The notes beneath the pieces are model-generated. The model was not told the DNA's origin, ran no database searches, and worked only from the letters and a program-made list of their open reading frames with translations. DNA of 36,900 nt from a bacterium UBP6_UBA1196 (GTDB lineage Bacteria > UBP6 > UBA1177): NCBI GenBank assembly GCA_002310035.1, contig DBYC01000033.1, positions 1-36,900 of the forward strand. Reading direction: 5' to 3'. Position numbers and translations under genes: made by a program. Below, one piece after another: positions 16,648 to 25,717 of the stretch; position 1 is the stretch's first letter, and each line of letters begins with the position of its first letter.

Positions 16648-17921
16648 TAAAAATCTCTGGAATAAACTATTTTTCCGTCAACGATCGTTGCCGTTACAGC
16701 GCCTTTTACATGGAAACCGTGGAAAGGAGTGTTGCGGCTTTTCGATTTGAACATGTTTTTGTCGACTGTCCACTGGTAGTCAGGATCGAAAACAGTGATG
16801 TCTGCCGGAGCTCCGGTTTCGATCTTTCCGCCGTTAAGACCCATGATTTTGTATCCTGCCGTGAAAAGTTCGACGATCCTTTCGATCGTAAGCTCTTTAT
16901 CGTGATAAAGCTTGAGAACGAGCGGAAGAGCAGTCTCGAGGCCGACGATTCCCGACGGAGCGTTATTGAACTCGACCTCTTTTTCTCTCTGATGGTGAGG
17001 CGCGTGGTCAGTCGCGATCGCGTCGATTATGCCCTCTTTGAGAGCTTTGATGACCGCAAGTCTGTCTGCTTCGCTGCGGAGAGGCGGGTTGATTTTGGTA
17101 TTCGTGTCGAATCCGCCGAGAGCCTCGTCGGTAAGAGTGATGTAGTGAGGAGCAGTCTCAGCCGTGATCTTCGCGCCGCGTTCCTTAAAGAATTTGATTA
17201 CATCGACCGAAAGCGCCGCGCTGACATGTGCGATGTGGATCGGGAGCTTCAGGTATTCAGCCATCATGCAGTCACGTGCGATCTGCGAAGCTTCGCCGAC
17301 AACAGGGTTGCCGGTCATGCCGTAAACGGTCGAGTAGTAACCTTCGTTCATCTGCGCAGTTTCCGAAAGATAAAGGTCTTCGCTGTGCGAAACATACATC
17401 ATGTCGAAGGTGGAAGCGTATTCCATGACTCTTTTAAGAAGGTCTGTGTTTTGGATCGGTCTGCCGTCATCGCTTATTGCGATCGCGCCGCCTTCGGCAA
17501 GTTCTCCGATGGGAGCGAGCGATTCGCCTTTAAGCCCTTTAGTAGCCGCTGCTATCGGATAAAGTTTGACGCCGTTTCCTTTTGCCGCTCTTTCATACAT
17601 ATAGCGGATAGTTTCGACGTTGTCGGCCGCCGGTTTTGTGTTCGGCATCGTGCAGACAGAGGTGAATCCGCCCGCTGCAGCCGCTTCGAGACCTGAGAAA
17701 ATGTCTTCCTTGTATTCAAAACCGGGATCTCTGAAATGAACGTGGATGTCGATGAAACCGGGAGCTACGAACATTCCTTCGGCGTTGAAGACTTCAGCGT
17801 CTTTCGTGTCGGGGTTCGCCGTGATTTCCGTAACTTTGCCGTTTTCTATAACTATTGAAGTTTTTTCAGTTTTTCCGACAAGCGGATTGACAACGGTTCC
17901 GTTTTTTATAACTAATTTCAT
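16647..17921 (-). CDS. pyrC: Dihydroorotase, class I
   Basis: The protein has 424 residues, typical of class I dihydroorotase. Metal motif DIHVHFRDPG (H60, H62), then EDIFSGLEAAAAGGFTSVCTMPNTKPA, IAHVS, and TDHAPH late in the protein, all class I landmarks. It catalyses cyclisation of carbamoyl-aspartate to dihydroorotate, the third step of UMP synthesis. Its start overlaps the pyrB stop by 4 nt, so the two are translationally coupled. Confidence 0.96.
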   Translation of the reverse strand: MKLVIKNGTVVNPLVGKTEKTSIVIENGKVTEITANPDTKDAEVFNAEGMFVAPGFIDIHVHFRDPGFEYKEDIFSGLEAAAAGGFTSVCTMPNTKPAADNVETIRYMYERAAKGNGVKLYPIAAATKGLKGESLAPIGELAEGGAIAISDDGRPIQNTDLLKRVMEYASTFDMMYVSHSEDLYLSETAQMNEGYYSTVYGMTGNPVVGEASQIARDCMMAEYLKLPIHIAHVSAALSVDVIKFFKERGAKITAETAPHYITLTDEALGGFDTNTKINPPLRSEADRLAVIKALKEGIIDAIATDHAPHHQREKEVEFNNAPSGIVGLETALPLVLKLYHDKELTIERIVELFTAGYKIMGLNGGKIETGAPADITVFDPDYQWTVDKNMFKSKSRNTPFHGFHVKGAVTATIVDGKIVYSRDF

Positions 17922-18832
17922 TTTTCAGCCCCTCCGAGAAGAAGATAAAGAACTGCCATTCTGACATTTACGCCGTTTGAAACTTGTTCAAGGATTACCG
18001 ACTGCTCGCCGTCCATTACGACATCGTCGATCTCGACACCTCTGTTCGCAGGTCCCGGATGCATTACGAGAGCATCCTTCTTTGCGAGTTTGAGTAGTTC
18101 AGGAGTAAGCATGAAGTATCTCGAATATTCCCTTACATCAGGGTAGAGCAGGTTGCTGGCACGTTCGTTCTGAACTCTGAGCATCATAACGATGTCGGCG
18201 TCCTGAACAGCGTATTTCGGCAGTTTTTCAACTGTTACGCCCATTTTTTCGACTTCTTTCGGAAGCATCGTTCCCGGGCCGGAAATCGAAACATGCGCCC
18301 CCATTTTGTTGAGGAGGTAGATGTTCGATCTTGCGACTCTGCTGTGGTAAATGTCGCCCAAAAGCGCAACTTTGAGCCCTTCGAACCCGCCTTTTCTCTG
18401 CCAGATCGTGTATGCGTCAAGCAGAGCCTGGGTGGGGTGCTCGTGGAAACCATCGCCGGCGTTGATTATCGAGCAGTCCATGATCTCGGTGAGCAGCTGC
18501 GGCGTTCCCGAAACGGAGTGTCTGATAACCATTGCGTCGGGGCCCATCGCCTGAAGGTTGAGCGCGGTGTCGGCAAGAGTTTCGCCTTTCTGGATCGCGC
18601 TGCCCGAAACTGCGATGTTGTAGGTGTCGGCGCTGAGACGCTTTTCGGCAACTTCAAACGAAGTTCTCGTTCTCGTCGAAGGCTCCGCGAAGAAGTTGAT
18701 GATCGTCTTGCCTTTCAGAGTCGGCACTTTTTTGATCTGTCTCTGGTTGATCTCCGCGAAACTGACGGCAGTTTCGAGAATGTTCATAATCTGATCTTTA
18801 TTAAGATTTTCGATTCCAAGAAGATGTTTCAT
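17918..18832 (-). CDS. pyrB: Aspartate carbamoyltransferase catalytic subunit
   Basis: The protein has 304 residues. Carbamoyl-phosphate site STRTRTS (52-58), HPTQALLDAYT and VMHPGPANRGVEI are all present. It joins carbamoyl phosphate and aspartate in UMP synthesis. No pyrI regulatory subunit is nearby, consistent with a PyrR-controlled unregulated-trimer type. It lies 14 bp after pyrR. Confidence 0.97.
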   Translation of the reverse strand: MKHLLGIENLNKDQIMNILETAVSFAEINQRQIKKVPTLKGKTIINFFAEPSTRTRTSFEVAEKRLSADTYNIAVSGSAIQKGETLADTALNLQAMGPDAMVIRHSVSGTPQLLTEIMDCSIINAGDGFHEHPTQALLDAYTIWQRKGGFEGLKVALLGDIYHSRVARSNIYLLNKMGAHVSISGPGTMLPKEVEKMGVTVEKLPKYAVQDADIVMMLRVQNERASNLLYPDVREYSRYFMLTPELLKLAKKDALVMHPGPANRGVEIDDVVMDGEQSVILEQVSNGVNVRMAVLYLLLGGAEK

Positions 18833-18846
18833 TGTTTTTCTCCGGT

Positions 18847-19392
18847 TTATCCAAGAACAACTTTGTCTTCGCCGTCGGTTTCCTTAAAGAAAACGGCTAC
18901 TTTGTCTTCCGGCGAGGTCTCGATGACTTTGCCGACGATATCAGGATGGATCGGAAGCTCTCTCAAACCTCTGTCGATGAGCGAGACGAATTTTATCGAT
19001 TTCGGTCTGCCGTAGTCCATGACTGCTTCGATCGCCGCTCTGACCGTTCTGCCGGTGTACATAACATCGTCGACAAGAATGATGTGGTATTCTTCAGGGT
19101 CGAAGTTGAGAACCGAAGGTCCTGTCTGCGGCGAGCTCAGATTTTTGCAGAAATCGTCGCGGTAAAGGGCGATGTCGATTGTTCCGGTCGCCAGCTTGAC
19201 ATTTTCTTTTTCCTCGATCTTTTTGATGAGCCTTTCAGCAAGAGTTACGCCGCGTGTCCTGATCCCGACGATCGCGACATTTTTCAGCATGCTGAGGTGT
19301 TCGATCATTTCGTAAACCATTCTGTCAATGATTTTCGACATTTCTGATTCATTAAGAAGAACTTTCCTGACATTTATGCTTTCGCGCTTCAA
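18847..19392 (-). CDS. pyrR: PyrR: pyrimidine regulator / uracil phosphoribosyltransferase
   Basis: The protein has 181 residues, normal for PyrR. PRPP-binding motif ILVDDVMYTGRTV (about 105-117) and the RGVTLAERL segment near 48-56. PyrR binds pyr mRNA in response to UMP in Firmicutes and has weak uracil phosphoribosyltransferase activity; in other groups the mRNA role is less certain. I find no obvious antiterminator/terminator pair in the leader at 19782-19821. It lies 11 bp after the small membrane-protein gene. Confidence 0.95.
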   Translation of the reverse strand: MKRESINVRKVLLNESEMSKIIDRMVYEMIEHLSMLKNVAIVGIRTRGVTLAERLIKKIEEKENVKLATGTIDIALYRDDFCKNLSSPQTGPSVLNFDPEEYHIILVDDVMYTGRTVRAAIEAVMDYGRPKSIKFVSLIDRGLRELPIHPDIVGKVIETSPEDKVAVFFKETDGEDKVVLG

Positions 19393-19403
19393 AATCGTCT
19401 CCC

Positions 19404-19781
19404 TTAAAACATTTTGTCAACATAAGCAGCTTCAGCGTAAATCACCATGTCGAAATCTTTGACTTTCTGGCCGAAAATCCTCATTTCGTCGAAGTATACG
19501 AAAGTCGCCTGAACCTGTTTGGTGTCGCTGTCCTTTTCAATATAAAGCCCGCCTCTTTTGCCGTCAGCCGTTGTTTTGGTCGTGTCAAGTTTGCCGCCGA
19601 GTTCCTGTTTGACTCTGTTGTCGAATTCTCTTATCGATTCTTCTTCGGAATGGATCGTCGCATACTGCGCGATGTTCTCTACAGCCTTTGTAACCTTATA
19701 TTTAAGGATAAAAGGTTGCGCTACGCACCAGCCGACATAAATAACCAGAACCGCGATAACTGCCTGAATGAACTTTACCAT
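19404..19781 (-). CDS. Small membrane-anchored protein, first gene of the pyr operon
   Basis: The protein has 125 residues with one N-terminal hydrophobic segment (MVKFIQAVIAVLVIYVGWCVA, an uncleaved anchor) and a soluble tail of about 100 residues rich in Lys/Glu with predicted beta strands. I chose 19781 because AGGAGG precedes it; the longer start at 19850 lacks a site and runs into the promoter. No family recognised. The tail would lie outside the cytoplasmic membrane. It is separated from pyrR by 11 bp and almost certainly co-transcribed. Confidence 0.7.
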   Translation of the reverse strand: MVKFIQAVIAVLVIYVGWCVAQPFILKYKVTKAVENIAQYATIHSEEESIREFDNRVKQELGGKLDTTKTTADGKRGGLYIEKDSDTKQVQATFVYFDEMRIFGQKVKDFDMVIYAEAAYVDKMF

Positions 19782-19821
19782 TGTTTGCCTCCTAAATTGA
19801 TAAACTAAAAAAAACCGCGGC

Positions 19822-19850
19822 AAGTTATCAAAACAGTTGCACGAAGTCAA
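19822..19850 (-). promoter_or_regulatory. Predicted promoter of the pyr operon
   Basis: Leftward -35 TTGACT (19850-19845), 17-bp spacer, weak -10 TAACTT (19827-19822). A CGGC-AAC-GCCG mini-hairpin followed by nine T lies just upstream (about 19851-19870). The -10 box is poor (3/6), so this is tentative. Confidence 0.35.
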
Positions 19851-19907
19851 AAAAAAACGGCGTTGCCGGGCAGAAACCGCAAAAATTTTTTTTGTTGAAT
19901 GTTTTTG

Positions 19908-19935
19908 TTGAAATAAAGGCTTTTTTTTGTAAAAT
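19908..19935 (+). promoter_or_regulatory. Predicted promoter of the lipoprotein-dksA-priA run
   Basis: Rightward -35 TTGAAA (19908-19913), 16-bp spacer containing a T8 run, -10 TAAAAT (19930-19935). Leader of about 20 nt to the ATG at 19961. Divergent from the pyr promoter. Confidence 0.5.
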
Positions 19936-19960
19936 ATTCCGGCTTTTTTATGGAGGTTTT

Positions 19961-20956
19961 ATGAAAATTCTGTTTTTGATTCTTTTGACGCTTGTTTTTT
20001 CAGGCTGTTCTTCGTCTGAGCATACCGCTGCAGAGCTGGAAATAAAATATGAACTCGAACAGGGAAGAACCTGCAAAACTTATCTCGCAGACCATTTCCT
20101 TATCACGCTTTACGATTCGGAACAGCGCAAGATCACCGAAAAGAAAATATCATGCGACAGCGAAGTTTCCGACAAGCTGACTCTTTCCGTCGAGCATGAT
20201 TCCTACTATGTTTCGGTCGTTCTCCGCGACAAAGAAGAGATGTGGCAGAGCTACGGTGCGGCCAAAGTCGATGTCAGCGGCGATACGAATGTTCTGATAA
20301 ACATGGAAAGTTATCTCGGCGGCATGATTTTTAAATGGGATTCCTCCGACTGCAGCAAGTACAACCTTTCCGTTTTTGCATTTGACATTTCGTCTGACGG
20401 CGAGCCGGTTTCAGCTGTAGTCTGGGGCGAGAGCGCTGAAATGACCTCTTTCCGGGTCCCGTGCAGCGCCGGAAGGTTAGAGCTGATAAACATTCCGCCT
20501 GAACCGACTTATTCCGCTGAAGTGAACACTTACAGAACTTCTGCATCCACGCAGAGCAGGATCCGTTATGAGATCAAGGAGTTCGTTTCTGGTCACGGGC
20601 AGAACAAAACCGTTGATCTGGACGAATTCGCCGAAAAGCTTGTCTCGGACATGAAAGTTACATGGGAGTTCGACAGCAAAAGCATAGAGTCTTGCGAAAA
20701 CGCGGGAATTTCGAAGGTCGTCGCTTCGCTTGTCGCGGAAGGGATTCCGCCAATTTCGACCGAAAATAAATGCGACAACAAGTTCGCCCCGCTTTATCTT
20801 TACGACATAACTGAACACGAATATACGCTTTACCTTTACGGAAAGTCCGACAGTGACGAAATTTTGTTTGAATCGTCCATTGATGCTGGTTTGATCAAGC
20901 CGGGATCTGTCGGAAAAAATATTCTGGAAAACAAAATTCTTCTCAAAGAAAAGTAG
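19961..20956 (+). CDS. Putative lipoprotein, 331 aa
   Basis: The signal MKILFLILLTLVFSGC ends in a lipobox with lipidated Cys16. The mature part is beta-rich with repeated edge motifs (YYVSVVLRDKE, EYTLYLYG) suggestive of carboxypeptidase-regulatory or Ig-like folds; no named family recognised. I use the ATG at 19961 with GGAGG upstream rather than the in-frame ATG at 19892, which would hide the signal. First gene of a run leading to a DksA-type protein and priA, 9 bp away. Confidence 0.75.
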   Translation: MKILFLILLTLVFSGCSSSEHTAAELEIKYELEQGRTCKTYLADHFLITLYDSEQRKITEKKISCDSEVSDKLTLSVEHDSYYVSVVLRDKEEMWQSYGAAKVDVSGDTNVLINMESYLGGMIFKWDSSDCSKYNLSVFAFDISSDGEPVSAVVWGESAEMTSFRVPCSAGRLELINIPPEPTYSAEVNTYRTSASTQSRIRYEIKEFVSGHGQNKTVDLDEFAEKLVSDMKVTWEFDSKSIESCENAGISKVVASLVAEGIPPISTENKCDNKFAPLYLYDITEHEYTLYLYGKSDSDEILFESSIDAGLIKPGSVGKNILENKILLKEK

Positions 20957-20965
20957 GAGGGAATT

Positions 20966-21349
20966 ATGCTTACAACCGAACAGCTGAATTTCATTAAAGA
21001 TCTGCTCAATAAAGAGCTCGCCGAAATCGAGGACCGCAACCGCGAGAAAGTAGGTGAAATGGAGAACATGACCAACGATTCCGAGACATTCCACGGCGAC
21101 GAGGCCGATCAGGCGAATTTCATGGAACTTCGCAACAGACAGCTCCGTCTGCGCGACAGAGACCGCAAGCTCATCAATAAGATCCGCGAGACTCTTCAGA
21201 AGATCGACAGAAACGAATACGGTATCTGCGAATCGTGCGGCTGTGACATAGATTTCGAGCGTCTCAAACTGCGCCCGGTAGCATCGCTCTGTATCGAGTG
21301 CAAGAAAGAGGCTGAAGAGCGCGAGGAACGCGAGCGTTCGATGAGATAG
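20966..21349 (+). CDS. DksA/TraR-family zinc-finger protein
   Basis: The protein has 127 residues. An N-terminal coiled coil carries an acidic tip (GDEADQANF, 44-52) like the DxxDxA tip of DksA that reaches the RNA polymerase secondary channel. The C4 zinc finger has C88, C91, C109 and C112 (CESCG ... CIECK). Such proteins modulate transcription initiation, often with ppGpp. Strong GGAGGG site. I leave the symbol empty because TraR-like paralogues are common. Confidence 0.9.
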   Translation: MLTTEQLNFIKDLLNKELAEIEDRNREKVGEMENMTNDSETFHGDEADQANFMELRNRQLRLRDRDRKLINKIRETLQKIDRNEYGICESCGCDIDFERLKLRPVASLCIECKKEAEEREERERSMR

Positions 21350-21360
21350 CGGGGGTCGTT

Positions 21361-21957
21361 TTGAAATTTATTCTCGCTTTTTTAGTTCTTTCCATGCTCC
21401 AGCCTTCCGAAATGACAGATCTGATGATGGCTGCGCTTTACCAGCCGGAACAGAATATTGCCGTAACCGGTACAGACGGGCGCAACGAACCTGTTTCGCT
21501 GGAGTTCGACAAGTCGAAAAATATTCTTGTCAAGAAGGAAAACGGAAATTCCGAAGAGATCAAGCTTGCGGATATGCCGCTTTTCCTGCGCCTTTTTTTC
21601 TTTTCGGCCGACAAAAAATCTCCTGAATCGTGGGAAATTTCGTCAAAATCGCTGAAATCGGCTCTGAGTTCTGCCGGGATCGACACCGGTGCCGCAGCGC
21701 TCTCGGTTTCCGACTTCGACGGCAACGCGGTTTTCGCAATAGGTAAGGAAAAACGCTTCACTGAAGGGAATTGTCTGGAGATCTCGAAAGAGTCAAAGCG
21801 TCCTGTTATGCTGAAAACAGGCGATGAAACCTATATTTTTTCCGATTACCACAGAAGTGTCCTGCCGCTTGTGTTTCCCGGAAACATAAAATTTTTCAAA
21901 AACGGCGTCCTTCAGAACGAATGGATTTTTTTAAGAGACGAATATAAGCAGAAGTGA
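21361..21957 (+). CDS. Hypothetical exported protein, 198 aa
   Basis: Starts at TTG with GGGGG upstream. The first 15 residues are hydrophobic (MKFILAFLVLSMLQPSE), a short signal peptide or anchor without a Cys. The mature part is mixed alpha/beta; no family recognised. Its stop overlaps the priA start (GTGA), so translation is coupled to priA. It is 11 bp after the DksA-type gene. Confidence 0.65.
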   Translation: MKFILAFLVLSMLQPSEMTDLMMAALYQPEQNIAVTGTDGRNEPVSLEFDKSKNILVKKENGNSEEIKLADMPLFLRLFFFSADKKSPESWEISSKSLKSALSSAGIDTGAAALSVSDFDGNAVFAIGKEKRFTEGNCLEISKESKRPVMLKTGDETYIFSDYHRSVLPLVFPGNIKFFKNGVLQNEWIFLRDEYKQK

Positions 21958-23969
21958 GCGCTGATCCACGAAAATTCGCCATTATAGCTGTTCCGCGTCC
22001 GGGAATTTCCTCTCTTTTTTACAGAATACCCGCTTTTCTGAGCTGCAGTAAAGGCGACTGTGTCGAAATAGAGCTTAAAAACACGAGGATTTGGGGAATT
22101 ATTGAAGATCTATGCGATGAACTGCCGGAGGGACTTGACGAAGCGAAAGTGAAACCTGTTTTGGGAAAGATCTGTTCCTCCCCGGTGTTCGCCGACATTG
22201 CCGAAACCGCTTTCCTCAAGTGGGTAGGCGATTACTACATGTTTCCGTTCAAAAAAATACTCAAGCAGATCTTTGTTCCGCTTATAGGTTCCGACAATGC
22301 CCTTATCGGCGAAAGTTCGCCTGAAAAGCATCTGAAATCACTCTGCGAGGCGGGGAAACTGCCGGCGGCAGAGCTGAATGCGGCACAGGAAAAGGTCGTT
22401 TCTTCGGTGCTTTCACGCTGGGAAAAAGGCGATTTCAAGCCGGTTCTCCTTTACGGAGTGACTGGAAGCGGAAAAAGCGAGATTTTTGCCGAACTTTGCC
22501 GCGATGTGATAAAAAAGGGGACGCAGATCCTGTACCTTGTGCCTGAAATCGGGCTTACGACAAAAACTTTGCAGCATCTTGCCGGCAGGATCGGTGCGCC
22601 TGGAGTTATTCTCCACAGTTCGTTCACAAAGAAAAAGAGATTTTCCGCGCTTTACTGCGCTATGAACAGACATGCTTCGATCATTGTCGGAACGCGCTCG
22701 GCGGTTTTATATCCGTTTTTTGACATCGGCCTCATTGTGATAGACGAGGAGCATGACGGCAGTTTCAAGAATTTCGAGCCGCCTTATTACCATGCAAGGG
22801 ATGTCGCCGTCATGAAAGCGGCAAAGCGCGGGATCCCGATAATTATGGGGAGCGCGACTCCTTCCGGCGATTCATGGCTGAATGCTGTTTCAGGCAAATA
22901 TCATCTTGAGATCATTAAGGAAAGAGCAAACAACAGGCCGCTTCCCGAAATAGAGACTTTTCCTTACCGCGGCGATCTTTATCTTCCTTCTTCTTTGGTC
23001 GATACGGTTTCCGAATCGCTGAAAAACGGCGATCAGACACTTTTTTTCCTGAACAGACGCGGTTTTGCGACGATCGCGAGATGTGCCGGATGTGGAGAAA
23101 CCGTTAAATGCCCGAACTGCAAAACTCCTTTGGTCTACCACAAAAAAAGCGGAAGGTTAACATGCCATCACTGCAGCTACAGTCTTGAAAGTCTCTCATG
23201 TCCTTCCTGCGGAGGCGCTCTGACTCTTGAAGGAACGGGGATCGAAAAGCTGTTCGAAGCGATAAAGTCTTACTTTCCGAACCACGAGGCTCTTTCTTTC
23301 GACAAAGACACTCTGACTACCGCGTCGGCTTTTGATAAGGCTGTCGCAGCGATTTCTGGCAACAAATATCAGCTTGTAGTCGGTACGGTTATGATTTCAA
23401 AAGGCCACAACTTTCCGAAGTTGAGAAATGTCGTAATAAAATTTGCCGATTATCTTCTTGGATTCAGGGATTCGAGAGCCGCGGAAAAGTGTTTTCAGCA
23501 GATAACACAGGTCGCCGGGCGTGCCGGAAGATTCGGTGTCGAAGGGCATGTGTTCGCCGAAACGATATGCCCGGACCACTACATATGGAAGTACATAAAA
23601 AACAACGATTACGAAGGTTTCATCGCAGAGGAGCTTTCCTGGCGCGAAAAGCTCGGACTTCCGCCGTATACCAGGATGATAACGGTGAGGATCTCCGGTG
23701 CCGACGAGGAGAAAACCTGCGGATTTGCCGAGCAGTGCTTCGAATTCATCGACAGTTTTGTCGGGAATAGCGGTGCCGGCAACATTATGGTCTATCCGCC
23801 TGAGGAGCCGCTGCTTTCCAAAGTGCAGAACCGTTTCAGGCGGAATATTCCGATAATTTTCCCGAAAAATTCGAAAGTGGCGTTCCAACTAAAGGATGCG
23901 CTTTGCAGGATGCCGCTGAAACCGGGAATCACGGTGACATACGATGTCGATCCTGTGAATGAAAATTGA
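21954..23969 (+). CDS. priA: Primosomal replication-restart helicase PriA
   Basis: The protein has 671 residues, slightly short for PriA, with a GTG start overlapping the previous stop. An N-terminal 3'-end-binding region is present, then Walker A GVTGSGKSE (about 168-176), DEEH (about 264-267), and zinc-binding cysteine pairs CAGC, CPNC, CHHC and CPSC (about 377-419). Later helicase motifs QVAGRAGR and GTVMISKGHNF follow. PriA reloads the replisome at stalled forks. Confidence 0.96.
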   Translation: MSADPRKFAIIAVPRPGISSLFYRIPAFLSCSKGDCVEIELKNTRIWGIIEDLCDELPEGLDEAKVKPVLGKICSSPVFADIAETAFLKWVGDYYMFPFKKILKQIFVPLIGSDNALIGESSPEKHLKSLCEAGKLPAAELNAAQEKVVSSVLSRWEKGDFKPVLLYGVTGSGKSEIFAELCRDVIKKGTQILYLVPEIGLTTKTLQHLAGRIGAPGVILHSSFTKKKRFSALYCAMNRHASIIVGTRSAVLYPFFDIGLIVIDEEHDGSFKNFEPPYYHARDVAVMKAAKRGIPIIMGSATPSGDSWLNAVSGKYHLEIIKERANNRPLPEIETFPYRGDLYLPSSLVDTVSESLKNGDQTLFFLNRRGFATIARCAGCGETVKCPNCKTPLVYHKKSGRLTCHHCSYSLESLSCPSCGGALTLEGTGIEKLFEAIKSYFPNHEALSFDKDTLTTASAFDKAVAAISGNKYQLVVGTVMISKGHNFPKLRNVVIKFADYLLGFRDSRAAEKCFQQITQVAGRAGRFGVEGHVFAETICPDHYIWKYIKNNDYEGFIAEELSWREKLGLPPYTRMITVRISGADEEKTCGFAEQCFEFIDSFVGNSGAGNIMVYPPEEPLLSKVQNRFRRNIPIIFPKNSKVAFQLKDALCRMPLKPGITVTYDVDPVNEN

Positions 23970-23992
23970 CATGACGAGATAAAAAATATAAT
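23966..23992 (+). promoter_or_regulatory. Strong promoter of the acyl-CoA synthetase gene
   Basis: Perfect -35 TTGACA (23966-23971) and perfect -10 TATAAT (23987-23992) separated by 15 bp, shorter than the optimal 17. The -35 box overlaps the priA stop codon. Predicted start near 24000, leader about 20 nt. Confidence 0.65.
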
Positions 23993-24020
23993 CCTTAAAG
24001 GGCTTTTTGCGGAGGTGAAA

Positions 24021-25697
24021 ATGATAAATGCAGATTTAGTAAAGATTTTTGAAGATTCTTTGAAAGCCAACTGGGACAAACCGTGTTTCAGCAATTACGG
24101 TTCAGATCCGATAACTTTCGGCGAAACTGCCGCTAAAATAAAAGAGCTTCATGCGGTTTTCAAAGAACTCGGCATAAATAAAGGCGAGAAAATATCGGTC
24201 TGCGGTAAAAATTCTGTGAACTGGGCTCTGGTTTACCTTGCTACTGTTACCTACGGCGCTGTGATCGTTCCGCTGCTCAATGATTTTACGGCCGAGGAGA
24301 TCATTCATCTTGTCAACCATTCCGATTCCGTTCTTTTTTTCGCTTCAGAAAATATTGTCGAAAAAACAGACTGCACCGCACTGCAGTTCGTCAAAGCTGT
24401 TTTTTCTCTCGATGATATGTCTGTCGTCTTTGCAAAAGCTTCTGATACTAAAGATAAAGTTGCTGAAATAATTAAGAATTTTTCTGAAACGCAAAAAGTT
24501 GTAAAAGAAAGTCTTGCTTTTGAAATTCCGGCAAAAACAGATATAGCCACGATAGTTTACACTTCAGGAACGACAGGTTTTTCAAAAGGTGTAATGATTT
24601 CGCACAACTGTCTTATGGCAAATATTCAATATGCCATTGATTCGCTTCCCAAGGGCGGCGATGCTATGGTTTCGTTTCTGCCGCTGGCGCACTGTTTCGG
24701 CTGCGCTTTTGATTTTCTTCTGCAGTTTGCAAGAGGACTTCATGTCATTTTCATGAGCAAAACGCCTACACCGAAGATACTTATCAAGGCTTTCAGCGAA
24801 ATTCAGCCGTTCCTTGTCATTTCTGTGCCGCTGATTCTTGAAAAAATCTACACTTCGAAGATCCGTCCGCTGCTTGAAACAAAAAAAATGAGGATTCTTA
24901 TGTCGATTCCTTTTGTCAGAGGAATGATCATGAAGAAAATAGGTGCGGGAATAAGCAATTTCTTCGGCGGAAAGTGCTATGAAGTCATTTCAGGCGGAGC
25001 CGCTTTCAATCCGAAAATCGAGTCTTTCCTGTTAAAAGCGGGTGTAAGGTTTACCTCAGGCTACGGAATGACGGAGTGCGCGCCTCTTATCGCATATACC
25101 GACTACGCGGACAACCGTAAAACCGGAAGCTGCGGCAAAATCATGACATATCTTACCGCAAAAATCGACAATCCCGACAAAAAAGGGGTCGGTGAGATCT
25201 GTGTAAAAGGCGAGAATATAATGAGCGGATACTACAAAATGGAAAAGGAGACAGCCGAAGTTCTTGACAGTGAAGGATGGCTTCATACCGGCGATCTCGG
25301 GCGTATTGACAGCGACGGATTTCTTTTTCTCTGCGGCAGACTGAAAAACATGATACTTTCCTCTTCAGGTCAGAATATCTATCCCGAAGAAATTGAGCTT
25401 AAAATCAACTATATGCCGTTTGTTGCGGAGTCGCTCGTTCTTGATGCAGGCCAGGGGAAACTTGTCGCTTTTGTATATCCCGATTACGACAAAATGAAGG
25501 CGGAAAACATCTCTGAAGAGCAGTTGGCTGAAATCATGCGGAAAAACCGCGATGAACTCAATGAAACTCTGCCTGCATATGCAAAAATCGCCGAAATAAG
25601 AATCCATCCCGAAGAATTCAAGAAAACATCCACGAGAAAGATAAAGAGAACGCTTTACACCTCGCTCGTAAATTCCAAAAAATTCAAAAAGTGCTGA
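24021..25697 (+). CDS. AMP-forming long-chain acyl-CoA synthetase
   Basis: The protein has 558 residues. Adenylate-forming signature IVYTSGTTGFSKGVM (about 178-192), GYGMTECAPL, GWLHTGDLGRID and the C-terminal hinge GRLKNMILSSSGQNIYPEEIE. It activates fatty acids (ATP + acid + CoA). The start is the ATG at 24021 with GGAGG 5 nt upstream; the in-frame GTG at 24015 overlaps that site. It sits downstream of priA but has its own strong promoter. Chain-length preference cannot be read. Confidence 0.92.
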   Translation: MINADLVKIFEDSLKANWDKPCFSNYGSDPITFGETAAKIKELHAVFKELGINKGEKISVCGKNSVNWALVYLATVTYGAVIVPLLNDFTAEEIIHLVNHSDSVLFFASENIVEKTDCTALQFVKAVFSLDDMSVVFAKASDTKDKVAEIIKNFSETQKVVKESLAFEIPAKTDIATIVYTSGTTGFSKGVMISHNCLMANIQYAIDSLPKGGDAMVSFLPLAHCFGCAFDFLLQFARGLHVIFMSKTPTPKILIKAFSEIQPFLVISVPLILEKIYTSKIRPLLETKKMRILMSIPFVRGMIMKKIGAGISNFFGGKCYEVISGGAAFNPKIESFLLKAGVRFTSGYGMTECAPLIAYTDYADNRKTGSCGKIMTYLTAKIDNPDKKGVGEICVKGENIMSGYYKMEKETAEVLDSEGWLHTGDLGRIDSDGFLFLCGRLKNMILSSSGQNIYPEEIELKINYMPFVAESLVLDAGQGKLVAFVYPDYDKMKAENISEEQLAEIMRKNRDELNETLPAYAKIAEIRIHPEEFKKTSTRKIKRTLYTSLVNSKKFKKC

Positions 25698-25717
25698 AAA
25701 TTTTCAGGAAATCAGAG

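Noticed and set aside
19782..19960. PyrR-type attenuator in the pyr leader
   Set aside because: No PyrR-binding-loop consensus and no paired antiterminator/terminator; only a 4-bp mini-hairpin.
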